From GCA-2686765 sp036012725 (GTDB lineage Bacteria; Pseudomonadota; Alphaproteobacteria; Rhodospirillales; 2-02-FULL-58-16), in NCBI GenBank assembly GCA_036012725.1, contig DASCPW010000036.1:1-14970 (forward strand): a stretch of 14,970 nt of DNA. The letters run 5' to 3'. Positions within the stretch are counted from its first letter, which is position 1. Each line of letters starts with the position of its first letter. Made by a program: the position numbers and the translations under genes. A model generated the notes under the pieces. It made no database searches. It was not told where the DNA came from and worked only from the letters and a program-made list of their open reading frames with translations. Shown here piece by piece: positions 1 through 8,675 of this stretch.

Positions 1-65
1 GTCAAGTTGATACGGGGTAGGGCAGTTTTCGAGACCGCCCCGTTCGACCACTCCGGCACCTCTCC
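1..65 (-). tRNA. tRNA-Ser (anticodon CGA), 3' part beyond window edge
   Basis: Read on the minus strand from base 65, the sequence begins with the 7-base acceptor strand GGAGAGG. A D-arm with GTGGTCGAA follows, then an anticodon stem-loop GCGGT-CTCGAAA-ACTGC. The loop carries anticodon CGA (bases 29-31 of the window), which reads serine codon UCG. After the anticodon stem comes TACCCCGT, the first side of the long variable arm typical of class II tRNAs such as tRNA-Ser. The second side, the T-arm and the acceptor 3' strand lie outside the window. Seen: sequence and arm pattern; the match to alphaproteobacterial tRNA-Ser is from memory. Confidence 0.93.
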
Positions 66-126
66 GCTATTGATATTATTGGGGTTTTTTCGATAAGCGA
101 TAATCCTCGATAGGTAACAAAAAAGA
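66..126. other. Spacer between small gene and tRNA-Ser, AT-rich
   Basis: This 61-base AT-rich gap lies upstream of the tRNA on the minus strand. It holds AATAAT about 15-20 bases before the tRNA 5' end, which could serve as a -10 box, but no convincing -35 was seen. A T-run (TCTTTTTTG on the minus strand) directly follows the stop codon of the small gene, but no stable stem precedes it, so a terminator is not claimed. Confidence 0.3.
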
Positions 127-336
127 TCACATGTCTCCGTAGGACTTGATCGCCGGCAGGATCTGTTCCACCAGGACGGTCCGCTCTTCGGGCCCGGCCT
201 GGTCGATCACATCCTTGATATAGGCGTTGACAGCAGAACTGTCGCCGAAAGGGGTGGTCTCCATCGCGAATGCCTTTTGGTACCACCGTTCCAATATCTC
301 GTCGGGATGTGGCGGCGGGACGGCGGCTTTATTCAT
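127..336 (-). CDS. Hypothetical small protein, 69 aa
   Basis: No family recognised. The predicted protein starts MNKAAVPPPHPDEILERWYQ and ends AIKSYGDM. It is acidic, has no signal peptide or membrane segment, and after a short proline-rich N-terminus should be mostly helical (residues about 10-66). The ATG at 336 is preferred over an upstream in-frame GTG at 369 because AGGGGA sits about 9 bases before it. It is the first gene downstream of the urea cluster on the same strand, but a 225-base gap separates it from hupE and it may have its own promoter. Two direct repeats lie about 95-115 bases upstream. Codon use matches the neighbours, which supports a real gene. Confidence 0.6.
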   Translation of the reverse strand: MNKAAVPPPHPDEILERWYQKAFAMETTPFGDSSAVNAYIKDVIDQAGPEERTVLVEQILPAIKSYGDM

Positions 337-561
337 CGCTTGGCGTCCCCTAGGGGAGAAGATCGCCACTTTTGCGGCTTCTTATTTTCCAATGGGTTAT
401 ACCTGTCCCGCACCCAATTGCTACATAATTCTGTACTAGTTCTCTGTACCAGTCCATGGAAAAGTCAATAAGTATCAGGAACCTAGCTTAACCGTTCTCG
501 GAGCAGCCAGTGAGAGCAATATTTCCCCAGTTTGCGCGTTGATAGCTACGACAACGTATTT
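337..561. other. Intergenic region between hupE/ureJ and the small gene
   Basis: No gene is seen in these 225 bases. On the minus strand there is a TTGACT hexamer (468-463) that could be a -35 box for the small gene, although no good -10 was found at 16-18 bases. Just downstream are two direct repeats (see 430-453). No clear hairpin with a T-tract was found after hupE, so the cluster's terminator is not identified. Confidence 0.4.
430..453. repeat. Two 11-bp direct repeats, TCTGTACYAGT
   Basis: TCTGTACTAGT (430-440) and TCTGTACCAGT (443-453) differ at one base and start 13 bases apart. They lie upstream of the small minus-strand gene and could be paired operator half-sites for a regulator. 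No regulator is assigned. The core GTACCA also appears in the repeat field near the right end of the window, though the spacing and flanks differ. Confidence 0.45.
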
Positions 562-1152
562 TCAGAACCCTACCGTCACCGCCAGGCCGGTGATCACAAT
601 GGCGCAACCACTGGCGCGCGCCAATCGCAGGCCCATGGCGTTGGTGGCGAACAATGCGGTGGTCATGCCCAAACCGTGGAGAACCATGGTGGCGAGGACA
701 AAGCCCATACCGTAAAGGGCGGGCTCGGAAGTTTGTGGCATCTCGGCTCCGTGGGCCAAGCCATGGAATAGGGCGAACAGGCCCACCAAACCCATGGCTG
801 GAAATAGAGGCAAACGCCAAGCGGTGGCGGCAAGCGCGCCCAGCACCAAAAGCGAGCCTGCGATACCCAACTCAACCTCCAGCAGGGCAACCCCGGACAT
901 ACCGATCACACCGCCCATCGCCATCATGGCGACGAAGGATGCAGGCACCAGCGACAGTGTTTTGCCTCCCATCCGGGCCGCCCAAAATCCAACGGCGAGC
1001 ATTGCCAGCAAATGGTCAAGGCCACCGAAAGGATGGGCGAAACCATGAGAAAAGCCTGCCCCCATGGCGCCATAGACATGGGCATGAGCCAGTTCCGGCG
1101 ACAAGATGGTCAATGCCGCAACAGGAATTGTCGTGATGTATCCCGGGTTCAT
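562..1152 (-). CDS. ureJ: HupE/UreJ family membrane protein, probable nickel importer
   Basis: This 196-residue, strongly hydrophobic protein probably has a cleaved or membrane-anchoring N-terminus (residues 1-24, ending ...SPELAHAHV) and about six transmembrane helices. The family signature HPFGGLDHLLAM is at residues 40-51, with His40, Asp46 and His47 as likely metal-contacting residues. HupE/UreJ proteins are secondary nickel or cobalt permeases found with [NiFe]-hydrogenase or urease genes. Position as the last gene of a urease cluster favours nickel supply to urease. The RBS AAGGAG sits 8 bases before the ATG. Its start is 13 bases after the ureG stop, which supports co-transcription. 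The symbol hupE would be equally acceptable. Confidence 0.9.
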   Translation of the reverse strand: MNPGYITTIPVAALTILSPELAHAHVYGAMGAGFSHGFAHPFGGLDHLLAMLAVGFWAARMGGKTLSLVPASFVAMMAMGGVIGMSGVALLEVELGIAGSLLVLGALAATAWRLPLFPAMGLVGLFALFHGLAHGAEMPQTSEPALYGMGFVLATMVLHGLGMTTALFATNAMGLRLARASGCAIVITGLAVTVGF

Positions 1153-1165
1153 ATTTGTGTCTCCT

Positions 1166-1780
1166 TTATGGGTTCACCGACAGCCCGCCTGCTTGCAGAA
1201 TGAATTTGACGACCGAATCAACGCCCTCGCCGGTTTTCAAGTTGGTGAAAACGAATGGCCGGTCAGCGCGCATCTTCCGGGCATCCCTGTCCATCACGTT
1301 CAGGTCGGCGCCGACCAGCGGAGCCAAGTCGATCTTGTTGATGACCAACAGATCGGAGCGGGTGATTCCCGGCCCCCCCTTGCGCGGGATCTTGTCGCCC
1401 GCCGCCACGTCGATCACATAGATGGTAATATCGGCCAGTTCAGGCGAGAAGGTGGCGGCCAGATTGTCGCCGCCGGATTCGATAAAGATGATGTCCAGTC
1501 CGGAGAAGCGGCCTCTCATTTCCGCCACCGCCGCCAGGTTCATCGAGGCGTCCTCGCGAATGGCGGTATGGGGGCAGCCGCCCGTTTCCACGCCGATGAT
1601 GCGTTCGGCTTCCAGCGCGCCGGAGCGGGTCAGGAATTGGGAGTCTTCCTTGGTATAGATGTCATTGGTGATGGCGGCGATATCGTAGCTGCCGCGCATG
1701 GCCTTGCAGAGATGGTCGAGGAGAGCCGTCTTGCCCGATCCGACCGGGCCGCCGATGCCGATGCGAAAGGGGGTATTCAT
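1166..1780 (-). CDS. ureG: Urease accessory GTPase UreG
   Basis: This 204-residue SIMIBI-class GTPase delivers nickel to the urease apoenzyme, using GTP hydrolysis within the UreD-UreF-UreG complex. The P-loop GGPVGSGKT is at residues 10-18. The nickel-binding Cys70-Pro71-His72 lies inside ETGGCPHTAIRED. The ESGGDNLAATFSPELAD segment starts near residue 102, and the guanine-specificity motif NKID is at 149-152. The length matches the family norm of about 205. The ATG overlaps the ureF stop as ATGA, a sign of translational coupling. Open sequence continues upstream in the same frame inside ureF, but the conserved N-terminus (MNTPFRIGIGG) sets this start. No missing residue was noticed. Confidence 0.98.
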   Translation of the reverse strand: MNTPFRIGIGGPVGSGKTALLDHLCKAMRGSYDIAAITNDIYTKEDSQFLTRSGALEAERIIGVETGGCPHTAIREDASMNLAAVAEMRGRFSGLDIIFIESGGDNLAATFSPELADITIYVIDVAAGDKIPRKGGPGITRSDLLVINKIDLAPLVGADLNVMDRDARKMRADRPFVFTNLKTGEGVDSVVKFILQAGGLSVNP

Positions 1781-2469
1781 GATCGAAACAGCCTCGTGTA
1801 TTGGGTTTCGTGTTTCATGGAAGTCCAGTCCACCAGGGGCGCCGTCCCTCCCAAATCCTCGGGCCCGCGTTCCAGCGCCGCTCCGGCGGCGGCAATAACC
1901 GTTTCTTCCAGCGCCGCCAATACCTTCTGTCCGTCGGTCTGTCCCAGGGGCACTAAGCGCAGACCGGCAGAAACCAGGTTGGCGGCGAAGGCATGCAGGA
2001 ACGCCGTCAAGGCGGTTTTCAGTGCAATCCCTTCCTGTGCGGTAGCCAGGCCTACGGCAACCGCGTAAGAGGGTGGAAAATCCATCGCCGAGAGCATTTC
2101 CGCCCAAGGCTCAAACTTTTGCCGGGGCCAGGCGGTACGAAGGGTATCGAGGAATGCCTGTCCCTGGGCGCTGCTTTCCAGGGCCATTTCCGAGGTAGCG
2201 CGCATGGCGTTAGCCCGTTCGACCGCCCAGGCCAGCATATCGCCGTCATCATCCTTCACCGCTTGCCAAGCGATACGGAAAAGATCCGCTTCCACCCTTC
2301 CCGTCCCGTGGCTGACAATGGCCTCGATCCAGCGCCGGAGAGTTTCTCCATCCCTAATCAATCCTTCTTCAACCCCATACTCCATGCCATGGGAAAAGGT
2401 GTAGCCGCCGACCGGAAAGGCAGGCGATAGCCAAGCCATCAGGCGGTAAAGGGAAGCATCAGTGATCAT
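1777..2469 (-). CDS. ureF: Urease accessory protein UreF
   Basis: UreF (230 residues here) bridges UreD and UreG during urease activation and gates GTP hydrolysis. The family's N-terminal signature is visible as LMAWLSPAFPVGGYTFSHG (about residues 10-28). The rest is an all-helical fold, as expected. The C-terminal tail MKHETQYTRLFRS matches the conserved ending in this family. I start it at ATG 2469 (MITDASLYRL), which overlaps the end of ureE by 11 bases. Another in-frame ATG (2484) would add five residues and cannot be excluded. The stop overlaps the ureG start by 4 bases. Open frame further upstream is inside ureE and is not coding for UreF. Confidence 0.96.
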   Translation of the reverse strand: MITDASLYRLMAWLSPAFPVGGYTFSHGMEYGVEEGLIRDGETLRRWIEAIVSHGTGRVEADLFRIAWQAVKDDDGDMLAWAVERANAMRATSEMALESSAQGQAFLDTLRTAWPRQKFEPWAEMLSAMDFPPSYAVAVGLATAQEGIALKTALTAFLHAFAANLVSAGLRLVPLGQTDGQKVLAALEETVIAAAGAALERGPEDLGGTAPLVDWTSMKHETQYTRLFRS

Positions 2470-2911
2470 GGGGCAGACCGGCATAGGCGCCGGGTTCCGG
2501 TGAAAAGGGAGCCGGATGGCGGTACACTTCGGCTCCCAATCCTTCCACCATATGGACGAGAACATGGTCGTCGCCGATACGCAAACGGCCGTCTTTAAGC
2601 ACTTGAACCGGCGCGTGCCTGTTGCCGATGTGCCAAGCAACGCGGGCGGCATGGGCGGCGTCCCCGCAACGGATGTCGGCGACGGGCTCCTCGGCGGCAT
2701 GGACCTGGATGAAGCCACTATTCTCGAGGGCGAGTCCGTCGCCGTCGGTCAGCAGAGTCGCTTTCAGCAAGTCGAGAAGGAAAGGCTTGCCCTCGTCATC
2801 GGTTAGGCGGATACGGCGGCGGTGCCGCTTGTCAAAGGGCAGGGTCACCGTGCAGACAACCCGATCCTCAGGCCAACTGCCCCGGCGGTATAGTTTTGTA
2901 ACGCGCCGCAT
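2459..2911 (-). CDS. ureE: Urease nickel metallochaperone UreE
   Basis: This 150-residue UreE binds nickel and passes it to UreG. The N-terminal peptide-binding domain covers about residues 1-75. The C-terminal metal-binding domain contains the family motif WHIGNRHAPVQ, whose central His is the dimer-interface nickel ligand. The C-terminus (YRHPAPFSPEPGAYAGLPHDH) has only scattered histidines, so it lacks the long His-rich nickel-storage tail of the Klebsiella protein. The start ATG lies 2 bases after the ureC stop. Open frame before it (ending PVLT) is ureC sequence in another frame. The 3' end overlaps ureF. Confidence 0.95.
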   Translation of the reverse strand: MRRVTKLYRRGSWPEDRVVCTVTLPFDKRHRRRIRLTDDEGKPFLLDLLKATLLTDGDGLALENSGFIQVHAAEEPVADIRCGDAAHAARVAWHIGNRHAPVQVLKDGRLRIGDDHVLVHMVEGLGAEVYRHPAPFSPEPGAYAGLPHDH

Positions 2912-2913
2912 GG

Positions 2914-4623
<1,710 letters not shown>

Positions 4624-4626
4624 CGC

Positions 4627-4938
4627 TCAATCCTCCAACTTGCCGTTGACGCGGGCATTGAAGCCATGCACTTCCCGGCCCCCCAAGTAGCCGACCAGGG
4701 TAACTTCGCGGGTCTGGCCGGGCTCGAAACGCACCGCCGTTCCCGCCGGTATGTCGAGGCGGAAGCCCTTGGCCGTCTCGCGCTCGAACTCCAATGCCAC
4801 GTTGGTCTCGAAAAAATGATAATGCGAGCCGACCTGTACCGGACGGTCGCCGGTGTTGGAGACCTTGATGGTGATCGTCTCCCGGCCCTCGTTCAAGGTG
4901 ATGGCGCCTTGACCGACGATGACTTCTCCGGGGATCAT
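4627..4938 (-). CDS. ureB: Urease beta subunit
   Basis: This 103-residue structural subunit assembles with UreA and UreC into the (ABC)3 enzyme. It starts MIPGEVIVGQGAI and contains the conserved GSHYHFFETN segment (about residues 37-46) and LDIPAGTAVRFEPG. It is a separate gene, as in most bacteria, rather than fused to ureA as in Helicobacter. A strong RBS (AAAGGAGG) sits 5 bases before the ATG. It lies 11 bases after ureA and 3 bases before ureC. Confidence 0.98.
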   Translation of the reverse strand: MIPGEVIVGQGAITLNEGRETITIKVSNTGDRPVQVGSHYHFFETNVALEFERETAKGFRLDIPAGTAVRFEPGQTREVTLVGYLGGREVHGFNARVNGKLED

Positions 4939-4949
4939 GGCGGCCTCCT

Positions 4950-5252
4950 TTATCGGATCGGGTTGTGGACGGTGACCAGCTTGGTGCCGTCGGCAAAGGT
5001 CGCTTCGACCTGGATATCGTGGAGCATCTCGGATATGCCGTCCATGACTTGGTCTCGCGATACCACGGAAGCGCCATCACGCATCAGGTCGGCGACGTTG
5101 GCGCCGTCCCGCGCCCCTTCGACGACGAAGTCGCTGATTAGGGCGACGGCTTCGGGGTAGTTCAGCTTGACACCCCGTTGCAGGCGCTTGTGGGCGACCA
5201 TGGCGGCCATGGAGACCAGAAGCTTGTCTTTCTCCCTCGGTGATAGGTTCAT
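4950..5252 (-). CDS. ureA: Urease gamma subunit
   Basis: This 100-residue subunit of the urease core matches the family along its whole length: MNLSPREKDKLLVSMAAMVA at the start, GVKLNYPEAVALI in the middle and DGTKLVTVHNPIR at the end. The RBS GGGAGG lies 7 bases upstream of the ATG. The gene begins 22 bases after the ureD stop, and its close spacing to ureB shows operon transcription. Confidence 0.98.
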   Translation of the reverse strand: MNLSPREKDKLLVSMAAMVAHKRLQRGVKLNYPEAVALISDFVVEGARDGANVADLMRDGASVVSRDQVMDGISEMLHDIQVEATFADGTKLVTVHNPIR

Positions 5253-5274
5253 GGCTATTCCCTCCCTTTACTCG

Positions 5275-6123
5275 TCATATGTTCCAAATTCTTGGCAGTG
5301 CCGCTGGCAGGTCGGCAACCGCGTTGCGAAACGCGCGCCAAAATTCTCCGAAGGATCGGCGCAACTGGAACGCATCGCTCCCCAGCCAGCGACCGACCAG
5401 AACGCCGTTTACCACCGTGAAGGCAATGCGAAGTCCAGGCTCGCATTCCGCGGCCAGCAAGCGGGCGATATCCAAATTCGCATCAGGATCGTCGCCCAGG
5501 TAAATCAAGGTCGCCAAAGACTCGGCTCCGTCGAAACAGCCGGGGTGTAAAAGGATGGCTTGCAAGCCACCGTCCATATGCAAGGCGTCGGCCCACAACA
5601 AACGGCCGTCTCGGCGTACCTCCCAAGCATCGCGGATCAAGCCGGAAGTCAACGTCTCGCCAAAGGCGCGGCGGCCAAAGACCAGCATCTCGCCGGCCAT
5701 CAGACGGCCCCCGGTTTTCACGTCAATACGGGTCAGGCGGCGCATTCGGGAAGTCTCGAAAAGGATTGTTTCTTGCGGCAGCCATTCAAGCCAGCTGTTT
5801 TCGGCGCCGCCGAGGCTGACATCAATTCGGCAATCGGCGCCCGTCGAGCGATAGACCTTCTCCGCCGCCTGGGCACATATAAGCACTGACGCGCCGCGCC
5901 CGGCCGTGGCCGTCACATTCAACCGGTCGCCACCAACCAATCCACCCGAAGTGGTGACGATGACGGCGGTGGGAATCTCTCCCATCGGCGACGCCGGAAA
6001 CAGAACCCGCAAGGGATCGTGCTGATAGAGGTGTTCCAGGCCGGTGTGGACGTAGCCGATTTCGGCGACGCCATGAACGGTGGCGCAATCGTTGGGATCA
6101 GACCGTAAGGTAGCGACGGACAT
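5275..6123 (-). CDS. ureD: Urease accessory protein UreD (UreH)
   Basis: UreD (282 residues from this start) is the scaffold that binds apo-urease and recruits UreF and UreG. It provides the tunnel thought to carry nickel to the active site. Family features include the TTSGGLVGGDRL segment (about residues 58-69), AAEKVYRSTG and WLEWLPQETILF. I choose ATG 6123. An in-frame TTG at 6132 would add three residues. Either start lies inside the 3' end of urtE (26 or 35 bases of overlap), which joins the transporter genes to the urease genes without a gap. GAAG just before the ATG is a weak RBS, so translation is probably coupled to urtE. Confidence 0.95.
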   Translation of the reverse strand: MSVATLRSDPNDCATVHGVAEIGYVHTGLEHLYQHDPLRVLFPASPMGEIPTAVIVTTSGGLVGGDRLNVTATAGRGASVLICAQAAEKVYRSTGADCRIDVSLGGAENSWLEWLPQETILFETSRMRRLTRIDVKTGGRLMAGEMLVFGRRAFGETLTSGLIRDAWEVRRDGRLLWADALHMDGGLQAILLHPGCFDGAESLATLIYLGDDPDANLDIARLLAAECEPGLRIAFTVVNGVLVGRWLGSDAFQLRRSFGEFWRAFRNAVADLPAALPRIWNI

Positions 6124-6793
6124 CTGCTTCAACCATGTCTTGGGCGGCTCCGGAAAGAACTACCTCGCCCCGATCCATGACCGCGAAGGCATCGGCCAAA
6201 TCGCGGGCGAACTCAAAATATTGTTCGACCAGCAGGATAGCTATGTCGCCTCGCTCGGCAAGCAGGCGGATCACTCTTTCGATATCCTTGATGATGGATG
6301 GCTGGATGCCTTCGGTCGGCTCGTCCAGCACCAGCAAGCGCGGCCGGGTGACAAGAGAGCGGGCGATGGCCAGTTGCTGTTGCTGTCCTCCCGACAGATC
6401 GCCACCACGCCGGCCCAGCATGTCATTGAGCATGGGGAACAGTTCAAAGATGTCGTCGGGAATATGCCGCAAGCTGGCCGATAGCGAAGCGAAGCCCGTG
6501 CGCAGATTTTCCTCGACCGTCAGCAGGGGGAAGATTTCGCGTCCCTGGGGCACGAAAGCGATTCCGCGAGCCGCTCTTTCGTGGGTCGGCAGGGCGGTAA
6601 TTTCCCGGTCTTCCCAGAAAATGTTGCCGTTGGCCACCGGGTGCTGGCCAACAACCGCCGCCATCAGACTTGTTTTTCCGACACCGTTGCGGCCCAGAAC
6701 ACAAGTGATCTTCCCCCTTTCCGCAGTCAGGTTCACGGATCGCAGGGCTTGGCTTGCGCCGTAGAAAAGATCGATTTCTTTCACTTGCAGCAT
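6098..6793 (-). CDS. urtE: Urea ABC transporter ATP-binding protein UrtE
   Basis: UrtE (231 residues) is one of the two cytoplasmic ATPases of the urea importer, from the LivF-like branch. The Walker A is GRNGVGKTS at residues 34-42. The signature is LSGGQQQQLAIARSL, Walker B is LLVLDEPTEG followed by IQPSIIKDI (typical of UrtE), and the switch histidine is replaced by Gln in LLVEQYFEF, normal for this branch. A GTG directly before the ATG (6796) is an alternative start whose first base overlaps the urtD stop. The end overlaps ureD. Confidence 0.96.
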   Translation of the reverse strand: MLQVKEIDLFYGASQALRSVNLTAERGKITCVLGRNGVGKTSLMAAVVGQHPVANGNIFWEDREITALPTHERAARGIAFVPQGREIFPLLTVEENLRTGFASLSASLRHIPDDIFELFPMLNDMLGRRGGDLSGGQQQQLAIARSLVTRPRLLVLDEPTEGIQPSIIKDIERVIRLLAERGDIAILLVEQYFEFARDLADAFAVMDRGEVVLSGAAQDMVEADVRRYLTV

Positions 6794-6795
6794 CA

Positions 6796-7563
6796 CTAGC
6801 GCCCCAAATACACGTCGATCACCCGCTGATCTTTCTGTACATGGTCGAGAGACCCCTCGGCAAGCACGCTTCCTTCATGAAGAACCGTCACCCGGCAATC
6901 CAGGACGCGCACGAACTCCATATCATGCTCGACCACAACCACCGAATGGGACTTGGCGATCTCTTTCAGCAAATCCGCCGTCTGTTCGGTCTCGGCATCG
7001 GTCATGCCCGCCGCCGGTTCGTCCACCAACAGCAATTCCGGATCCTGCATCAGCAACATGCCGATCTCAAGCCACTGCTTTTGACCGTGGGAGAGGGAGC
7101 TGGCGATGCTGTCGCGGCAATCATCCAGCGCGATGGTTCCCAACACCGTTTCGATGCGGTTCCGTTGCTGCCGCGAAAGACGGAAGAACAAGGATTCGAT
7201 GGCGCCGCGGTTTCCTTTCAAGGCCAGTTCCAGGTTGCCAAAGACAGTCTGGTTTTCAAAAACCGTCGGCTTCTGAAACTTGCGCCCGATGCCGAGGTTG
7301 GCGATCCCGGCTTCGTTCAAACGGGTAAGGTCCGTGCCGCCGTTGAAAATAATGTCGCCCTTGTCGGGCCGGGTTTTTCCGGTAACCACATCCATCATCG
7401 TCGTCTTGCCGGCGCCGTTGGGGCCGATGATCGCCCGGAGTTCCCCCGCCTCTACAAAGAAGCTAAGGTTGTCGAGGGCCTTGAAGCCGTCAAAACTGAC
7501 CGACACCCCATCCAGATAGAGGATGGTGTCGTGGTGTTCCGGCTTGGCTCGGACAGCGTTCAT
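6796..7563 (-). CDS. urtD: Urea ABC transporter ATP-binding protein UrtD
   Basis: UrtD (255 residues) is the second ATPase of the urea importer, LivG-like. Walker A is GPNGAGKTT at residues 47-55. The signature is LSHGQKQWLEIGMLLM, Walker B is LLLVDEPAAGMTDAE and the switch His is in VVVVEHDMEF. The segment IGRKFQKPTVFE after the Q-loop is usual for UrtD. The ATG overlaps the urtC stop as ATGA. Upstream open frame in the same phase lies inside urtC and was excluded because the N-terminus MNAVRAKPEHHD leads directly into the ABC fold. Confidence 0.96.
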   Translation of the reverse strand: MNAVRAKPEHHDTILYLDGVSVSFDGFKALDNLSFFVEAGELRAIIGPNGAGKTTMMDVVTGKTRPDKGDIIFNGGTDLTRLNEAGIANLGIGRKFQKPTVFENQTVFGNLELALKGNRGAIESLFFRLSRQQRNRIETVLGTIALDDCRDSIASSLSHGQKQWLEIGMLLMQDPELLLVDEPAAGMTDAETEQTADLLKEIAKSHSVVVVEHDMEFVRVLDCRVTVLHEGSVLAEGSLDHVQKDQRVIDVYLGR

Positions 7564-8672
7564 TCGCCGCCTTTCACGCTTTTCAACGGCAAGGCCGGAA
7601 TAGACCCGACGATTCCCTTGGGCAGGAACAGGGTCGTGGCGATAAACAGGCCACCGAGGACGAACAGCCAAGCCTCCGGCATGGCCACCGTGAAGTAACT
7701 CCTGGCATAGTTGACCAGGATTGCGCCGAGCACCGCGCCATGGAGCTTGCCGCGCCCGCCGACCGCCACCCAGATGACGATCTCGATGGAATTGGCCGGC
7801 GCAAACTCACCGGGGTTGATTATGCCCACCTGCGGCACGTAGAGGGCGCCGGCTATCCCGGCCAACATTGCCGAGATGATAAAGACGAACAGCTTGTAGT
7901 GTTCGTCCCGATAGCCGAGAAAGCGAACCCGGCTTTCGGCGTCGCGTATGGCCACCAGAACCCGGCCCAGACGTGATGAGACGATGAACCGGCTGAGCAG
8001 GTAGCCAAGAGCCAGGGCCAGCGCCGAGGCCACGAACAAGGCGGCACGGGTCCCGTCCGATTGCAGGTTGAAGCCCAGCAGATCCTTGAAGTCGGTCAAG
8101 CCGTTGTTGCCGCCGAAACCCATGTCGTTGCGGAAGAAGGCCAGCATCAGGGCGAAGGTCATGGCCTGGGTGATGATCGAGAGATAGACCCCGGTAACTC
8201 GCGAGCGGAAGGCCAACCATCCGAAGACGAAGGCCAATACCCCCGGCACGACCAGCACCATGAGGGCGGCGAAGGCGAAATTGTCGAAGCCGTACCAGTA
8301 CCAGGGAAGTTCCTGCCAGTCCAGGAATACCATGAAGTCTGGCAATATGGGGTGGCCGTAGACGCCTCGCTCGCCGATCTGACGCATCATGTGCATGCCC
8401 ATGACATAACCGCCAAGAGCGAAGAAAGCCCCGTGACCAAGGCTGAGGATTCCACAAAAGCCCCAAATCAGATCGACGCTGAGCGCCAGCAGCGCGAAGG
8501 TAAGATACTTGCCCAGCAGGCTGACCATGTATGTGGGGACGTGAAATGTCGAGGTCTCCGGAACCATGAGGTTGAGACCCGGCACCGCCAAGGCGGCGAA
8601 CAGGAGCAGGGCCAGCAGAACTTGTCCTCCCGGGTCGGCGAGTAGAAAGGAAAAGGGCCGGTTATTTACCAT
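7560..8672 (-). CDS. urtC: Urea ABC transporter permease UrtC
   Basis: UrtC (370 residues) is an inner-membrane permease of the branched-chain amino acid/urea transporter class (LivM-like) and forms the channel with UrtB. Its hydrophobic helices include the conserved DLIWGFCGILSLGHGAFFAL segment. The GVYLSIITQAMTFALMLAF and GVGIINPGEF/WVAVGGRGKL-type stretches are typical of UrtC. A C-terminal LFLPKGIVG precedes the stop. The length fits the family (about 350-390). The start lies 3 bases after the urtB stop, and the stop overlaps urtD by 4 bases. Confidence 0.95.
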   Translation of the reverse strand: MVNNRPFSFLLADPGGQVLLALLLFAALAVPGLNLMVPETSTFHVPTYMVSLLGKYLTFALLALSVDLIWGFCGILSLGHGAFFALGGYVMGMHMMRQIGERGVYGHPILPDFMVFLDWQELPWYWYGFDNFAFAALMVLVVPGVLAFVFGWLAFRSRVTGVYLSIITQAMTFALMLAFFRNDMGFGGNNGLTDFKDLLGFNLQSDGTRAALFVASALALALGYLLSRFIVSSRLGRVLVAIRDAESRVRFLGYRDEHYKLFVFIISAMLAGIAGALYVPQVGIINPGEFAPANSIEIVIWVAVGGRGKLHGAVLGAILVNYARSYFTVAMPEAWLFVLGGLFIATTLFLPKGIVGSIPALPLKSVKGGE

Positions 8673-8675
8673 GCC

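Noticed and set aside
2..286. Minus-strand 94-codon frame at the left edge
   Set aside because: It runs through the tRNA-Ser gene and overlaps the better supported small gene in another frame; the translation is Arg/Gly-rich shadow sequence.
1106..2068. Long plus-strand open frame (320 codons) opposite ureG and ureF
   Set aside because: It is antisense to two clearly recognised genes; long open antisense frames are expected from the codon bias of GC-rich genes, and the translation shows no family features.
6754..7698. Plus-strand open frame of 314 codons opposite urtD and the end of urtC
   Set aside because: Antisense to the Walker and signature motifs of UrtD; composition is that of a shadow frame.
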